The notes: generated by a model from the letters alone, not told the origin. A DNA stretch of 64,000 nucleotides from Fibrella forsythiae (GCF_017353175.1 NZ_JAFMYW010000002.1:1178001-1242000); one strand, 5' to 3'; positions 43,604-53,412 are shown, numbered from the stretch's first letter. Numbers and translations: made by a program.

Positions 43604-45511
43604 TTGCCTATGAATACGCTGAATCCGTCCGACTTTTCGCGCGAAGAGATTCGTAAACGAATGACCCAGCATGCCGCGTCGATCTGGCAGATGCGGGGTA
43701 AAGACGTGGAAGCCGCCGACCCCCTGGTGAGCTATCTGATGGAAGCCTGTGCGTTTGAACTCGAAAATACGGCGCAGGCCATCGAGCAAACCCGTGGCCG
43801 GATTGTTGACCGGCTGGCCAGTGTGATGTGTCCTGATGTGGTGGATTTGCCGCGCCCGGCGCACGCTATTTTCCACGCCCGCTCAGATGATGCCCTGGCC
43901 GATCTGGCGCAATCGGCCCAGTTTTATTACCGGCCTCCGTTACGCGAAGGCAAACAGGAGGACTATTTTTTCTCGCCAGCCGTAAAAAGCCGGGTTGTCA
44001 ATGGCGACGTCAGGTTTCTGGTCAGCGAACAGGGCATTGCTGAATTTAGCGGCTCCGACCGGATGCAGTGGGACAAACAGGTGACTCCCAGCTTCTTTAC
44101 TGATTATCAGTCGGTCTGGATCGGCATTGAGCTGGATCAATACGTACCGGCCGTTGCTGGGTTACCCATTTACTTCGACTGGGAAACAGAATCGGTGCGG
44201 CAGAAAGCCGTGTATTACCGCAAGTTGCAGGATCAGTACCAGTCGAAATGGTTTTTGAACGGACAGCCTCTTTCCGTTCATGCGGGCTTTGTCAGTCCTG
44301 ATTCGCACGCCCCTCATCTTGGGCCAGAACTCGACGTGCTACACCAGCTGGAACAGGAGGTCATGAACCTCTACCACCGTAGTTTCGTAACGCTGGGGAA
44401 CGTACCTGGGCGCGATGAATGGGGCGCGGCCCTGAGCGTGTTGCCGCCCGGTTTTCAGTTCACAGAACAGCAGCGTAAGGTTTTCGACAAAGAGGTGCTG
44501 TGGCTGGAACTGCGGTTGAGCCGTGACTTCCCGATGCAGGCTGTAGCCACTATGGATGTGCGGTTGAACTGTTTTCCGGTGATGAACCGGTACCTGAACC
44601 GACTGCAGCAGCGGCTGTTCCAAACGCTGAACGTCTTTCCACTTAAATCAGAAGCTGATTTTCTGTTTATTCGCCGGGTGTATGATGCGGATAGTAAAGA
44701 GCTGTTCCGTTCGTCGCCCCTTCGGGATGTAAATCAGCTCGAAGAGAATTCGTTTATGTGGCGGCCCCACGACGTTGGCCGGTTCGATGAGCGGAATGCC
44801 CGCGATCTGCTCCAGCATGTACAGCAACTGTTGCTGGACGAAAACCGCGCGTTCCGGGCGCTTGGCTCAGGCTGGTTTGTGAAAACACTCGACGAACTGA
44901 ACCGAAGCCTTGAAGACCTGCGCCAGCAACTGCAGGCCATGCCCAACGAAGGGTTCAAAACGGGAAGCCCGTATGCGTTCATCAAACCGAGAAAAACCGA
45001 TAGCAACCTGTTTATTGAATTCTGGAGTACCAATGGTAAAGCGGCTAATTTCATACCCGCAGGTACGTTCCTGGCCTATTACGGAGGCTACGATTCGATG
45101 CAGACTGACCGCACAGCCCTGTTTTTGGTTACCGCTACCGTGGGGGGGTATGATAAGCTCAGCACCGCCGAGAAAGAATATCAGCTCCGCCAAACGTTGC
45201 TCTCGCGGCAGCGCCTGGTGACGATCGAGGATATTCAGGCGGAGTGCAAAGCGTATTTTTTTGCCCGGCTGGGTGGTGTAGCGGTTGATGTTCGGGTTGA
45301 AAAAGCATTCGCCGAAAACCTGATCGAAGGGGCGGGGTACGTTCGTTGCCTCGATGTGACCGTTACGCCCCGTGGCCGAACCGAACTGACCTCTGCCGAA
45401 TGGGAAGCAGAATGTGACCGATGCCGACAGTATATGGCCGAGCGCTCGGCTATGAACCTGCCGTACCGGGTCAGCATGCAGTCGATGACCAACGCCCTGC
45501 GCCCGTTATGA
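43604..45511 (+). CDS. tssF: Type VI secretion baseplate protein TssF-like
   Basis: A 635-residue wedge protein of the T6SS baseplate (VasA/TssF family), equivalent to T4 gp6. The N-terminal part has the family segments DPLVSYLMEACAFELEN and CPDVVDLPRPAHAIFHARSD (TssF proteins have a similar P-rich motif introducing the first beta domain). The protein is large, soluble and lacks a signal. It follows tssE after three bases and overlaps tssG by an ATGA, indicating tight translational coupling. The Bacteroidota T6SS-iii lineage, or the Amoebophilus-like T6SS-iv group, is the likely affiliation (inference). Confidence 0.82.
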   Translation: MPMNTLNPSDFSREEIRKRMTQHAASIWQMRGKDVEAADPLVSYLMEACAFELENTAQAIEQTRGRIVDRLASVMCPDVVDLPRPAHAIFHARSDDALADLAQSAQFYYRPPLREGKQEDYFFSPAVKSRVVNGDVRFLVSEQGIAEFSGSDRMQWDKQVTPSFFTDYQSVWIGIELDQYVPAVAGLPIYFDWETESVRQKAVYYRKLQDQYQSKWFLNGQPLSVHAGFVSPDSHAPHLGPELDVLHQLEQEVMNLYHRSFVTLGNVPGRDEWGAALSVLPPGFQFTEQQRKVFDKEVLWLELRLSRDFPMQAVATMDVRLNCFPVMNRYLNRLQQRLFQTLNVFPLKSEADFLFIRRVYDADSKELFRSSPLRDVNQLEENSFMWRPHDVGRFDERNARDLLQHVQQLLLDENRAFRALGSGWFVKTLDELNRSLEDLRQQLQAMPNEGFKTGSPYAFIKPRKTDSNLFIEFWSTNGKAANFIPAGTFLAYYGGYDSMQTDRTALFLVTATVGGYDKLSTAEKEYQLRQTLLSRQRLVTIEDIQAECKAYFFARLGGVAVDVRVEKAFAENLIEGAGYVRCLDVTVTPRGRTELTSAEWEAECDRCRQYMAERSAMNLPYRVSMQSMTNALRPL

Positions 45512-46500
45512 CGCTCCAGCAATACGCCGACCAACTCGACCGCCTTACCAGCGATGTGCGGCTGGAGGTAATCCTAGCCGAACTGACTCACGATGGTCTT
45601 GATCCCCGCCGCGAGCTGATGGTTCATCCGGCGGGGCTGTTCTCGCGCAGTTATCGTCACGATGTTGGGCGGGCGCTGGTGGGCAACACCGATGCGTTTG
45701 GTGACGATGCGGCCTCAATCGATCCGGCACGGCGGCAGTATCTGAACGTTGAAGTGCACCGCGACGGGCTCTACGATTACCTGCCCGAAGGTCTGTTTCA
45801 TCAACCAACCAACCTGGGGCGCGATCGGGCCGAAGTATTTGAGGATATAGATGAGCAGGCCCGTCGGCAACGGGGAATCCGGCAGTTCTTTCAGCCGTTG
45901 GAGCAGGAATTCTACCTGCAGGGGTTGGCTATGGAGTTGGAAGAACGCAAATACTTTGTCACGGAAGAGAACCTGCGTCAGAACAGTCAGGGCGATGTGC
46001 TGCGTCAGTTTTGGGGTCTCCCGCCCGACCTGCTCGATATTCGCCAGTTGACTAATCTCCTCCACCTGCTGCCCATTGCCCACCGGCTCGTACACAATAC
46101 ACCGCTGGTTATGCAGGTGTTTGAGCTGATGCTTGGCGTACCGGTTCAGATCAGAACTATTCCGCCGCTGGTCCACCAAATTGAGCTGGCCCTGGGCGAC
46201 GCGCCTGCGCCCAACGACCTGTCGAAAGCCGAATTAGGTAATTTTTCGCTGGGGGGGGCGTATCAGGATACAATGCCTGCTTACGAAATCAGGATTGGCC
46301 CCCTCAACGGCGATCAGCTGATCGACTACCTGGCCAACGGGCGTTGCCGGGCCATCATGAATCTGCTGATTGGCTATTTCATGCCATCGGAGGCCGACGT
46401 GATCGACCACCTGCTGGTGAATACTGATGAGCGATACCTCACGCTCAACGAAGATGAGTTGGCACCTGCCAGTGTGCTGGGGGTGGCGTCATACATCTAG
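45508..46500 (+). CDS. tssG: Type VI secretion baseplate protein TssG-like
   Basis: A 330-residue TssG/VasB homologue that heterodimerises with TssF in the wedge. The start at 45508 (MTLQQYADQLDRL) overlaps the tssF stop by ATGA; an in-frame extension to 45421 lies within tssF and is rejected. Family cues are the early LAELTHDGLDPRRELMVHPAGLFSR and the YLNVEVHRDGLYDYLPEGLFHQP segment (LGLLGSNGPLPLH-like position of TssG). No other T6SS gene (tssB, tssC, tssD, tssI, tssK, clpV or a membrane complex) is in the window, so the wedge trio is isolated between a threonine aldolase and a nucleosidase. Confidence 0.8.
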   Translation: MTLQQYADQLDRLTSDVRLEVILAELTHDGLDPRRELMVHPAGLFSRSYRHDVGRALVGNTDAFGDDAASIDPARRQYLNVEVHRDGLYDYLPEGLFHQPTNLGRDRAEVFEDIDEQARRQRGIRQFFQPLEQEFYLQGLAMELEERKYFVTEENLRQNSQGDVLRQFWGLPPDLLDIRQLTNLLHLLPIAHRLVHNTPLVMQVFELMLGVPVQIRTIPPLVHQIELALGDAPAPNDLSKAELGNFSLGGAYQDTMPAYEIRIGPLNGDQLIDYLANGRCRAIMNLLIGYFMPSEADVIDHLLVNTDERYLTLNEDELAPASVLGVASYI

Positions 46501-46501
46501 T

Positions 46502-47314
46502 TTACCGGCTCGCCTCCATCATCGACACCACTAACTGGGCCGAGTTTCGGGCGGCAATGCCCAGGAACGTGCGCATATCGGTGCGGGCCGAACTGTTTGC
46601 CTTGTCGCTAAGGCTACGGATCACGATGCACGGAATGCCCTGCTGGTAGCAAATCTGAGCCACAGCAGCTCCCTCCATTTCGGTAGCATCGGCCTGATGT
46701 TCGGTACGGAGTTGATTTACCCGCTGCTCCGAATTGACAAATTCATCGCCCGTTACAATCCGCCCGGCCACGGCGATCGGTGCGCGGAGAAGACCGGGGA
46801 TTGGTTCCAGTTTGCTTGATTTTGCCGTCTGTAAGGCCAGTAATAAGAGGGCAGAATCGCCGGGAAAATAACCTGGATTCAATTCGTTGGTAACCAGGTT
46901 CCTGGTCTGGTTGGTTGGTTTGTTGTCAAACGTGGTCCAGTGGTAATCGTGGTACCCTGTTTCGCGGCCAACCACCAGATCGCCGGGTTGCAGGTCGGGG
47001 CTGACACCACCTGCAATGCCCGTGAAAATCACCTGCCGGGGCCGGAAATAGGCGAGGGCAAAGGCCGTGGTCATGGCTGCGTTCGTTTTTCCGATACCCG
47101 TCAGCGCTACCACTACCTGCTGCGTTCCGAGGCGCCCTGTAACGAACCGGATCCCGTTCTTCATGACAACAACCGGGTTTTGCAGCCGTTTTTCAACCAG
47201 CTCTACCTCGGGCCCGAAAGCGCCAAGCAACGCCGTGATGGATTCTGTCTGATACGCCTGTGCATGACTACACTGCGTTATGACGACGAAAAGAAGCGCA
47301 AGGAGAAACCGCAT
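46502..47314 (-). CDS. Secreted 5'-methylthioadenosine/S-adenosylhomocysteine nucleosidase-like protein
   Basis: A 270-residue nucleoside phosphorylase-fold protein with catalytic Glu in ATEMEGAAVAQ and Asp in RSLSDKANSSA, matching MTA/SAH nucleosidases. MTAN enzymes are normally cytosolic, but this one has an N-terminal signal peptide (MRFLLALLFVVITQCSHAQA), which implies periplasmic or extracellular action on nucleosides. The fold segments GIGKTNAAMTTAFALAYFRP and FTGIAGGVSPDLQPGDLVV are well conserved. It may salvage extracellular nucleosides. It converges with tssG. Confidence 0.88.
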   Translation of the reverse strand: MRFLLALLFVVITQCSHAQAYQTESITALLGAFGPEVELVEKRLQNPVVVMKNGIRFVTGRLGTQQVVVALTGIGKTNAAMTTAFALAYFRPRQVIFTGIAGGVSPDLQPGDLVVGRETGYHDYHWTTFDNKPTNQTRNLVTNELNPGYFPGDSALLLLALQTAKSSKLEPIPGLLRAPIAVAGRIVTGDEFVNSEQRVNQLRTEHQADATEMEGAAVAQICYQQGIPCIVIRSLSDKANSSARTDMRTFLGIAARNSAQLVVSMMEASR

Positions 47315-47373
47315 CGGTTAGGTGTGTTAATAAGAAATTCGTGCAGGTACGTTGTTAACTATCGATTAGCCTC

Positions 47374-49389
47374 TTAATCGAACAGGAGCCAGTCGACGCC
47401 GAAGCCAAAACCGCGCTGTAGTTGCAGAAAACCGGGCGCAACGAAATACCCCGGCTGAAAGACCCCCTGGTTGACATGGCTGAATTTCAGGAAGAAACGT
47501 ACCCGGTTTACCCGCATGTTGGCAAAGGCATCGGCCAGAATAGCCCCTTCAACCAACTGCCGGTCTTGCAGATAATACTGCTGCGATTCGGGCGAGTAGG
47601 CATCTCCGTAAAACTTCGATTTGTAATGCAGTTCCAGCCCGGTCTGGATGTGCAGCACTTTGGCATAAATGAAATCATACTGAACCCGGCCGTTGATGAA
47701 GAAGGTCGGAATACGAAGCACATCGTTGCCCGCGTTGAGCGGTGTGTAATAGATCTGTGTGCTGGCCTTGAACCGCGATTTCGAGTAGGAGGCTCCTAAC
47801 CCCACGCGGAACATGGTGAAGGCCGTTGCCAGTTGGGCTGGTACGGCATTCTGGTTGAAGTACACGTAATTGTTGAGCAGCCAGAAGTCGCCACCGGGCG
47901 ACACGGTCCAGTCTTTATACTTTATGTTCAGCAGGCCGTAGGCATGTTGGGTTCCTCTAAGCCCAAATCGGTTGTTCCACTGATAATGGTTACTGGAAAA
48001 CCGCTGCGAGATCAGCGTGGGTTCGGCCAGCATGGTGGTGAAACCAACCGTAAACAGGCGGCTTTCCAGTTGTCCGTTCAGCCGGAAAGCGCCTGTGCCA
48101 ACCAGGTATTCGCCTTCGGCAGTCAGCCTCGACAGGCTGTCGGGGAAATAATAGCCCAGCCAGCCACCAACGTAGTTTTCAAAGCCAGAAGCCGAGTAGC
48201 TGTTCTTATTCGGCTGGGTTTCGCCGCTCACCGTTGTGGTTGAGGCCAGGTTATAATCGCTCTGCTGGCTGAAAATCCGTTGCCGGTAGAAAAGCCGATA
48301 ATTATAAGCCGATTTCCCCCGGTTATAAATGCCTTTCACCCCAAACGTATTGTCGATGGCATGCCAGTATACATCCTGCTGGGTACGTGTTGAATCGTAG
48401 AGCGAACGCGGGTAAAAATGGGAGAAGTTCTGGTTCGCTACCTGCGCATCATCCTTGTAATTGTTGGTCTGGATCTGGTAATCAAGCCGGTGGAAAAACT
48501 GAATGCCATCGGTAGGCACGTATTGGTGATATAGGTGCAGGCTGGTCCGCCGTTCCCAGCCCAGCGTACTGGCCAGCTTGGCCTGCCCCTCGTAATCGAA
48601 CGGGATGGTGTCGCCGCTTGTGGTCGTACCAAACACATTTCCTCCCTGCTCGGGCAGGCTGTGGTTCATGTGATTGATGTGGGCCATCAGCGTGTAGCGG
48701 TTGTTCTCCGTCCGGTAATTGCCGTGAAGCAGAACGCCCCAGTCCTGCGCCAGCAGTCGTTCGGTCTGGCTACGTGCCGCACTGGTGCCAAACTGCCGTT
48801 CCGACGTAAATCGCTGTACGTTGAAGCCTACATTCAGGCGCGGCGTGATATTCTGGTTGAAATCGAAGTTCAGGATATTCTGATTTCGCCCGCCCAGCAC
48901 CAGATACATATCCGTGAAGGGAGACTTCGTGTCGTAATAACGTACCTGATTAGTCTGGTAAGCGTAGGGCGAAAACACGTAATAGCCCTGTTGTTCGCCA
49001 ATCTGAGTTGGGGTCTCGTAGAACACAGGCCGTAATGGCGTACCCAGATTGCCCAGGTCCGTGTACCGGTTTCCGTTTCGTTTCGTGAATTCGAACTGAT
49101 GATTGCTCACCAGCGATGTATCAGTCAGATACAGTTTTTTTCGGTTATTGAATACGTCGCTTTCCAGAAAGAAACGGGCGGTGGTAGGGCCATAAATCAC
49201 CTTCGTTGAATCATCAATACCCACACCCGCACCGGATCCGCCGGGTTTTCCGGCTCCATTGGGGCTGGTGGTGCCGGGGAAGCTGCCGGGAGTACTCGGA
49301 AAGGTGCCTACGCCCGTAGACTGTTGCGCCCAGCCGAGCGTGGATAGACAAAGAAACGAGGCCAGAAAAAGAAGTGCCGAAAACTGCAT
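47374..49389 (-). CDS. Putative porin, outer membrane beta-barrel
   Basis: A 671-residue outer membrane protein. The ATG at 49389 (MQFSALLFLASFLCLSTLGWAQQ) gives a clean signal peptide; a TTG two codons upstream is less likely. A Gly/Pro-rich linker (residues about 25-55, with GTFPSTPGSFPGTTSPNGAG) precedes about 20 alternating beta-strands rich in Tyr, Asn and Arg, ending in GFGFGVDWLLFD with a terminal Phe-rich strand. It matches the 'putative porin' family of Bacteroidota. No partner genes are apparent. Confidence 0.85.
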   Translation of the reverse strand: MQFSALLFLASFLCLSTLGWAQQSTGVGTFPSTPGSFPGTTSPNGAGKPGGSGAGVGIDDSTKVIYGPTTARFFLESDVFNNRKKLYLTDTSLVSNHQFEFTKRNGNRYTDLGNLGTPLRPVFYETPTQIGEQQGYYVFSPYAYQTNQVRYYDTKSPFTDMYLVLGGRNQNILNFDFNQNITPRLNVGFNVQRFTSERQFGTSAARSQTERLLAQDWGVLLHGNYRTENNRYTLMAHINHMNHSLPEQGGNVFGTTTSGDTIPFDYEGQAKLASTLGWERRTSLHLYHQYVPTDGIQFFHRLDYQIQTNNYKDDAQVANQNFSHFYPRSLYDSTRTQQDVYWHAIDNTFGVKGIYNRGKSAYNYRLFYRQRIFSQQSDYNLASTTTVSGETQPNKNSYSASGFENYVGGWLGYYFPDSLSRLTAEGEYLVGTGAFRLNGQLESRLFTVGFTTMLAEPTLISQRFSSNHYQWNNRFGLRGTQHAYGLLNIKYKDWTVSPGGDFWLLNNYVYFNQNAVPAQLATAFTMFRVGLGASYSKSRFKASTQIYYTPLNAGNDVLRIPTFFINGRVQYDFIYAKVLHIQTGLELHYKSKFYGDAYSPESQQYYLQDRQLVEGAILADAFANMRVNRVRFFLKFSHVNQGVFQPGYFVAPGFLQLQRGFGFGVDWLLFD

Positions 49390-49437
49390 ACGCAAAAATA
49401 GACCAAAACCCGCGCCGGGCCGCTATGGAGCTACTGG

Positions 49438-50523
49438 TTAACGATTTTTAAGTGCCGGGCCGCGTAGGCAATCAACGACTAAACGGGCCAACGTTTGGGC
49501 GTCTTCCTGCCCAAGGAACGTCATACTCACCGGAAGGTAGGCGAAACGCCCTGTTTTCTGCTCAGATTCAGTCAGTAACGGCGCCAGTTTGACCTCGTCT
49601 TTCTGAGTCGTCAGAAACCAGGTTTCGGTTGGGGTTTGGGCAACGAGTTGGTCAACATCAGCGCGTGTATAGGCATAATGGTCACCAAAATCAGTATGGT
49701 GGGCAACCCCCCAGGTGTTGGCAACGTACCTGACAAGCGGATCGGCATGGGCCAGCCCCGATACCAGTTGAACCGGACCGGTGATCTGAGCCTGGGCCTG
49801 ACCGCCGAACAGGCGGGGCTGGCCGTAGGCCAATCCGGCGAAGAGGATAGGTACTTTGGCGGCTCCGGCCACTGGTTCAGTATACCGACGGATCTGACGG
49901 TCGATGGTCGCTTGTTCAGCAGGCGAGAGGTCGTGCGGACATTTCGTCACAATCACAGCATCGGCGCGGCGGGCTCCCGTGCGTCGTTCACGTAGCCGCC
50001 CACCGGGAAAGGGATCGTCCGTATAGAATGGGCGGTAATAATCGGTCAGTAATAAATTCAGCTGCGGTTGAACGGCCCGATGCTGATAGGCGTCGTCGAG
50101 CACAACGGTTCTGATTTCGGGCTGCTCAAGGGCCAACTGCCGAAGCGCATCGGCGCGGCGTTCGCCAACAGTAATGGTGATGGCCGGCGAAAAATTACGG
50201 AACAGTTGGAGCGGTTCATCGCCGATCGTAGCGGCCGAATCGGCGGAAGTGGCCACCCGAAACCCGTGAGTTTGGCGGCCATAGCCCCGGCTGAGGGTGG
50301 CTATTTCGCCAGTTAAGGCTGGGTCGAGGGTTTGGAGGTAACGCAGCAGGTATTCAACAGCAGGCGTTTTACCGGTGCCACCAACCGTGAGGTTCCCAAC
50401 CGAGATACACCGTTGGGTAGGAATGTAAGTGGTTACAAAATTATGATCGTAAAGCACGTTTCGGAGCGCCAATACACCTCCATAGGCCAGAGACAGCGGT
50501 TTTAGCAGGTTTTTATAAGTCAC
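49438..50523 (-). CDS. lpxK: Tetraacyldisaccharide 4'-kinase
   Basis: LpxK phosphorylates the lipid A precursor at the 4' position, using ATP at the inner membrane. The frame is open to 50613, but the natural start is the GTG at 50523 (VTYKNLLKPLSLAYGGVLALRNVLYDHN), because family members begin there and the upstream part reads unlike LpxK and overlaps the promoter of menC. From that start the Walker A GNLTVGGTGKTP is at about 43-54. The RRTGARRADAVIVTKCP segment contains a conserved substrate-binding region. Length is 361 residues. It is divergent from menC with a very short spacer. Confidence 0.9.
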   Translation of the reverse strand: MTYKNLLKPLSLAYGGVLALRNVLYDHNFVTTYIPTQRCISVGNLTVGGTGKTPAVEYLLRYLQTLDPALTGEIATLSRGYGRQTHGFRVATSADSAATIGDEPLQLFRNFSPAITITVGERRADALRQLALEQPEIRTVVLDDAYQHRAVQPQLNLLLTDYYRPFYTDDPFPGGRLRERRTGARRADAVIVTKCPHDLSPAEQATIDRQIRRYTEPVAGAAKVPILFAGLAYGQPRLFGGQAQAQITGPVQLVSGLAHADPLVRYVANTWGVAHHTDFGDHYAYTRADVDQLVAQTPTETWFLTTQKDEVKLAPLLTESEQKTGRFAYLPVSMTFLGQEDAQTLARLVVDCLRGPALKNR

Positions 50524-50612
50524 ACTTCCGGTAATAATTTCGTAACATGTTTTTGCTGATGGGTCAAAAGTAGTAGTTTTAGCGGTTTGTTTTCCTCCGC
50601 CCACCGTATCCA

Positions 50613-51701
50613 ATGAGTCTCCGGGTCAGCTACCTGAAATATACCCTTAACTTCACCTTCGAGGCTGGCACCTCGCGGGGGACGCTTACCCAAAAAGACT
50701 CGTTTTTCCTCCGTTTATTCGATACCGATCAACCCGATATAGTTGGATATGGTGAATGCGGCCCGCTTCGTGGCCTGAGCCTTGACGATATTCCAGACTT
50801 TGAAGAACGGCTATCTGAATACTGCGATTACTTCAATCAGATTGATCTTCAGCTATTTGACTGGAACGTAACGGTGGTGCTGAATCAACTGATCAGCCAG
50901 CAGCACCCCAGTATTCTCTTCGGATTTGAGACGGCTATGCACGATTACCTGTCGGGTGGCCAACGGCTTATCCGCGATACGGAGTTTGTGCACGGTCGGC
51001 GGGCGCTTCCAATCAACGGGCTGGTCTGGATGGGCTCGCATGAAGCCATGCGCAATCAGATTGACCAGAAAATTGCGGCGGGTTACACCACCATCAAGCT
51101 CAAGATCGGGGCAATTGATTTCGATCATGAGTGCGCCCTGCTGGCCTACATCCGGGAGCAGTATAGCCCGGAGCAGATCACGATCCGGGTCGATGCCAAC
51201 GGGGCGTTTCACCCCGACGAGGCGATGACGAAACTAGAACGCCTGGCGCAGTATCAGCTACATTCCATTGAGCAACCCATTGCCGCCGGGCAGCACGACC
51301 TGATGGCCGAATTGTGCCGACAAACGCCGCTGCCAATCGCGCTGGATGAGGAGCTGATCGGGCATATGGAATACGTGGATAAGTTTCGGTTGCTCAAAAA
51401 AATTCAGCCACAATACATTATCCTTAAGCCAACCTTACTGGGTGGCCTTCGCCACTGCGATGAGTGGATCGAACTGGCAAACCGCCTGTCTATCAGCTGG
51501 TGGATCACGTCGGCCCTCGAGTCGAATGTTGGCCTGAATGCCATTGCCCAGTACACTGCGCAATTCAAGAACCTGATGCCTCAGGGGCTGGGAACCGGAC
51601 AATTGTATCATAACAATATCAGCAGCCCCCTGCGAATTGATGCAGGTACGTTGCGCTATGACCCGGCTACTCCCTGGCATCTGAACGGACTGCGTCCCTA
51701 G
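50613..51701 (+). CDS. menC: o-Succinylbenzoate synthase
   Basis: An enolase-superfamily enzyme that dehydrates SHCHC to o-succinylbenzoate in menaquinone synthesis. 362 residues. Catalytic and metal residues are in place: Lys 162/Lys 164 (KLKIG), Asp 194 (RVDANGAF), Glu 220 (SIEQPI), Asp 245 (ALDEELIG) and Lys 272 (LKPTLLGG). Dipeptide epimerases share this pattern, but the overall match and the short form fit MenC of Bacteroidota. No other men genes are nearby. An M1 peptidase gene follows 31 bases downstream. Confidence 0.88.
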   Translation: MSLRVSYLKYTLNFTFEAGTSRGTLTQKDSFFLRLFDTDQPDIVGYGECGPLRGLSLDDIPDFEERLSEYCDYFNQIDLQLFDWNVTVVLNQLISQQHPSILFGFETAMHDYLSGGQRLIRDTEFVHGRRALPINGLVWMGSHEAMRNQIDQKIAAGYTTIKLKIGAIDFDHECALLAYIREQYSPEQITIRVDANGAFHPDEAMTKLERLAQYQLHSIEQPIAAGQHDLMAELCRQTPLPIALDEELIGHMEYVDKFRLLKKIQPQYIILKPTLLGGLRHCDEWIELANRLSISWWITSALESNVGLNAIAQYTAQFKNLMPQGLGTGQLYHNNISSPLRIDAGTLRYDPATPWHLNGLRP

Positions 51702-51732
51702 CTGCCGCTTCATCACGAATTTTCGTCATATA

Positions 51733-53412
51733 ATGTCAATCACCGCTTTTCTTCGCCCCATCGCCGGCCTGCTGGTGCTGGGCCTGTCTGTTGCCTCGTT
51801 GCCTGCTGCCGGGCAATTGCTAACCGAAAAACAAGCCTACACGCATGGCGACACCCTCCGCGGAACCATGACGCCCGAACGTACCTGGTGGAATCTGCTA
51901 CATTATCACCTGCAGGTACGCGTCAACCCGACAGATAGTACGTTCAGCGGTCAGAATACCATAAAGTATCGGGTGGTGAGGGCCAGCCAGGTGATGCAGA
52001 TCGACCTTCAATCACCGATGACGTTGATCCGGGCCGAACAGGACGGGCAGCCGTTACCGATCCGCACGGATGGGAACGCGCATTTTATTACGCTGGCCAA
52101 ACCACAGCGCCCCGGCCGTACGGAGACCATTACGGTCGATTATGGCGGGAAACCCCGGGTAGCTAAAAATGCACCCTGGGATGGAGGCGTGTCGTGGGCT
52201 CGGGATACCGATTCAACAAAAAGCTGGTTCATTGCCACTTCCTGCCAGGGGCTGGGTTCCAGCGTTTGGTGGCCCTGCAAAGACCATATGTATGACGAAC
52301 CCGACTCTATGCTGATCAGCGTTACGGTACCGGAACCGTACATGGATGTATCGAACGGGCAACTTCGACGTGTGGTAACCAACGCCGATCACACACGTAC
52401 CTACGATTGGGCAGTGGTGAATCCGATCAACAATTACGGCGTTAATGTCAACATTGCGAAGTACGTGACCTGGAATGAAACGTATCAGGGCGAATCGGGT
52501 CCGCTACAGCTATCGTTTTTTGCATTACCTAAAGACGAAGCGGCTGCACGGGTACAGTTCCAGCAGGCGAAGACGATGTTGCGCGTTTTCGAAAACTGGT
52601 TTGGCCCGTATCCGTTCTATAAAGACGGTTACAAACTGGTACAGGTGCCTTATCTGGGTATGGAACACCAGAGCTCGGTTACCTACGGCAACAAATTCAG
52701 GAATGGGTATCTGGGACGGGACCTGTCGCGGACGGGCTGGGGTCTGCGCTGGGATTTTATCATCGTGCATGAGTCGGGCCATGAGTGGTTTGCCAACAAT
52801 ATCACTTACAAAGACATTGCCGACATGTGGATTCATGAGAGCTTCACGGCTTACTCGGAAAACCTGTATACAGAAGCACTGTTTGGCAAAAACGCAGGTG
52901 CACAATACGTGATCGGAACGCGGGTAGGCATCCGAAACGATCGGCCAATCATCGGCGATTACAACGTGAACAGCGAGGGATCAGGCGATATGTATTACAA
53001 AGGGGCCAATATGTTGCACATGATTCGGCAAGGGGTGGGCAACGACGAAAAGTGGCGGCAGATTCTGCGGGGGCTAAACAAGACGTTCTATCACCAAACA
53101 GTAACCACCCAGCAGATTGAATCGTATCTGATAAAACAAACTGGGCTGCCCCTGAAACCCTTGTTCGATCAGTACCTGCGCGATGCCCGTGTTCCTGTGC
53201 TGGAGTATAAAATTACGCCGGAAGGAGTGGCTTATCGTTTCGCCAATTGCCAGAAAGGGTTTACGACCCCCATCCGCCTTTGCCTGAACGACGCTGGGCC
53301 GCGCCGAATCGTAACGCCATCGACCACCTGGCAGACCCTTAGTCAGCCCAACATAAAAGAAGTTAACGTCGACGCCGATTACTACGTCCTCACCAAGATG
53401 GTTGATCTGTAG
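51733..53412 (+). CDS. Secreted M1-family metallopeptidase
   Basis: A gluzincin aminopeptidase of the M1 family, exported by a signal peptide (about 1-28, ending PAAGQ). 559 residues. Zinc ligands are HESGH at 346-350 and Glu 369 in WIHESFTAYSEN. The substrate-binding position corresponding to GAMEN is GMEHQSS near 309-315, which is a known variant. A C-terminal helical part from about 400 is shorter than in PepN. It probably trims peptides outside the cytosol. It ends within a perfect 21-bp hairpin shared with convergent hemF. Confidence 0.92.
   Translation: MSITAFLRPIAGLLVLGLSVASLPAAGQLLTEKQAYTHGDTLRGTMTPERTWWNLLHYHLQVRVNPTDSTFSGQNTIKYRVVRASQVMQIDLQSPMTLIRAEQDGQPLPIRTDGNAHFITLAKPQRPGRTETITVDYGGKPRVAKNAPWDGGVSWARDTDSTKSWFIATSCQGLGSSVWWPCKDHMYDEPDSMLISVTVPEPYMDVSNGQLRRVVTNADHTRTYDWAVVNPINNYGVNVNIAKYVTWNETYQGESGPLQLSFFALPKDEAAARVQFQQAKTMLRVFENWFGPYPFYKDGYKLVQVPYLGMEHQSSVTYGNKFRNGYLGRDLSRTGWGLRWDFIIVHESGHEWFANNITYKDIADMWIHESFTAYSENLYTEALFGKNAGAQYVIGTRVGIRNDRPIIGDYNVNSEGSGDMYYKGANMLHMIRQGVGNDEKWRQILRGLNKTFYHQTVTTQQIESYLIKQTGLPLKPLFDQYLRDARVPVLEYKITPEGVAYRFANCQKGFTTPIRLCLNDAGPRRIVTPSTTWQTLSQPNIKEVNVDADYYVLTKMVDL

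Noticed and set aside
45421-45507. Longer tssG start upstream of 45508
   Set aside because: The extra 29 codons lie inside tssF; the ATGA overlap start fits the TssG family and typical coupling.
43145-46500. Prophage tail origin of the baseplate genes
   Set aside because: TssF and TssG resemble T6SS rather than phage tail wedge proteins, and no capsid, portal, integrase or tail-tube genes are nearby.
50524-50613. Extended lpxK from a TTG at 50613
   Set aside because: The added residues are unlike LpxK and would cover the promoter and start of menC.
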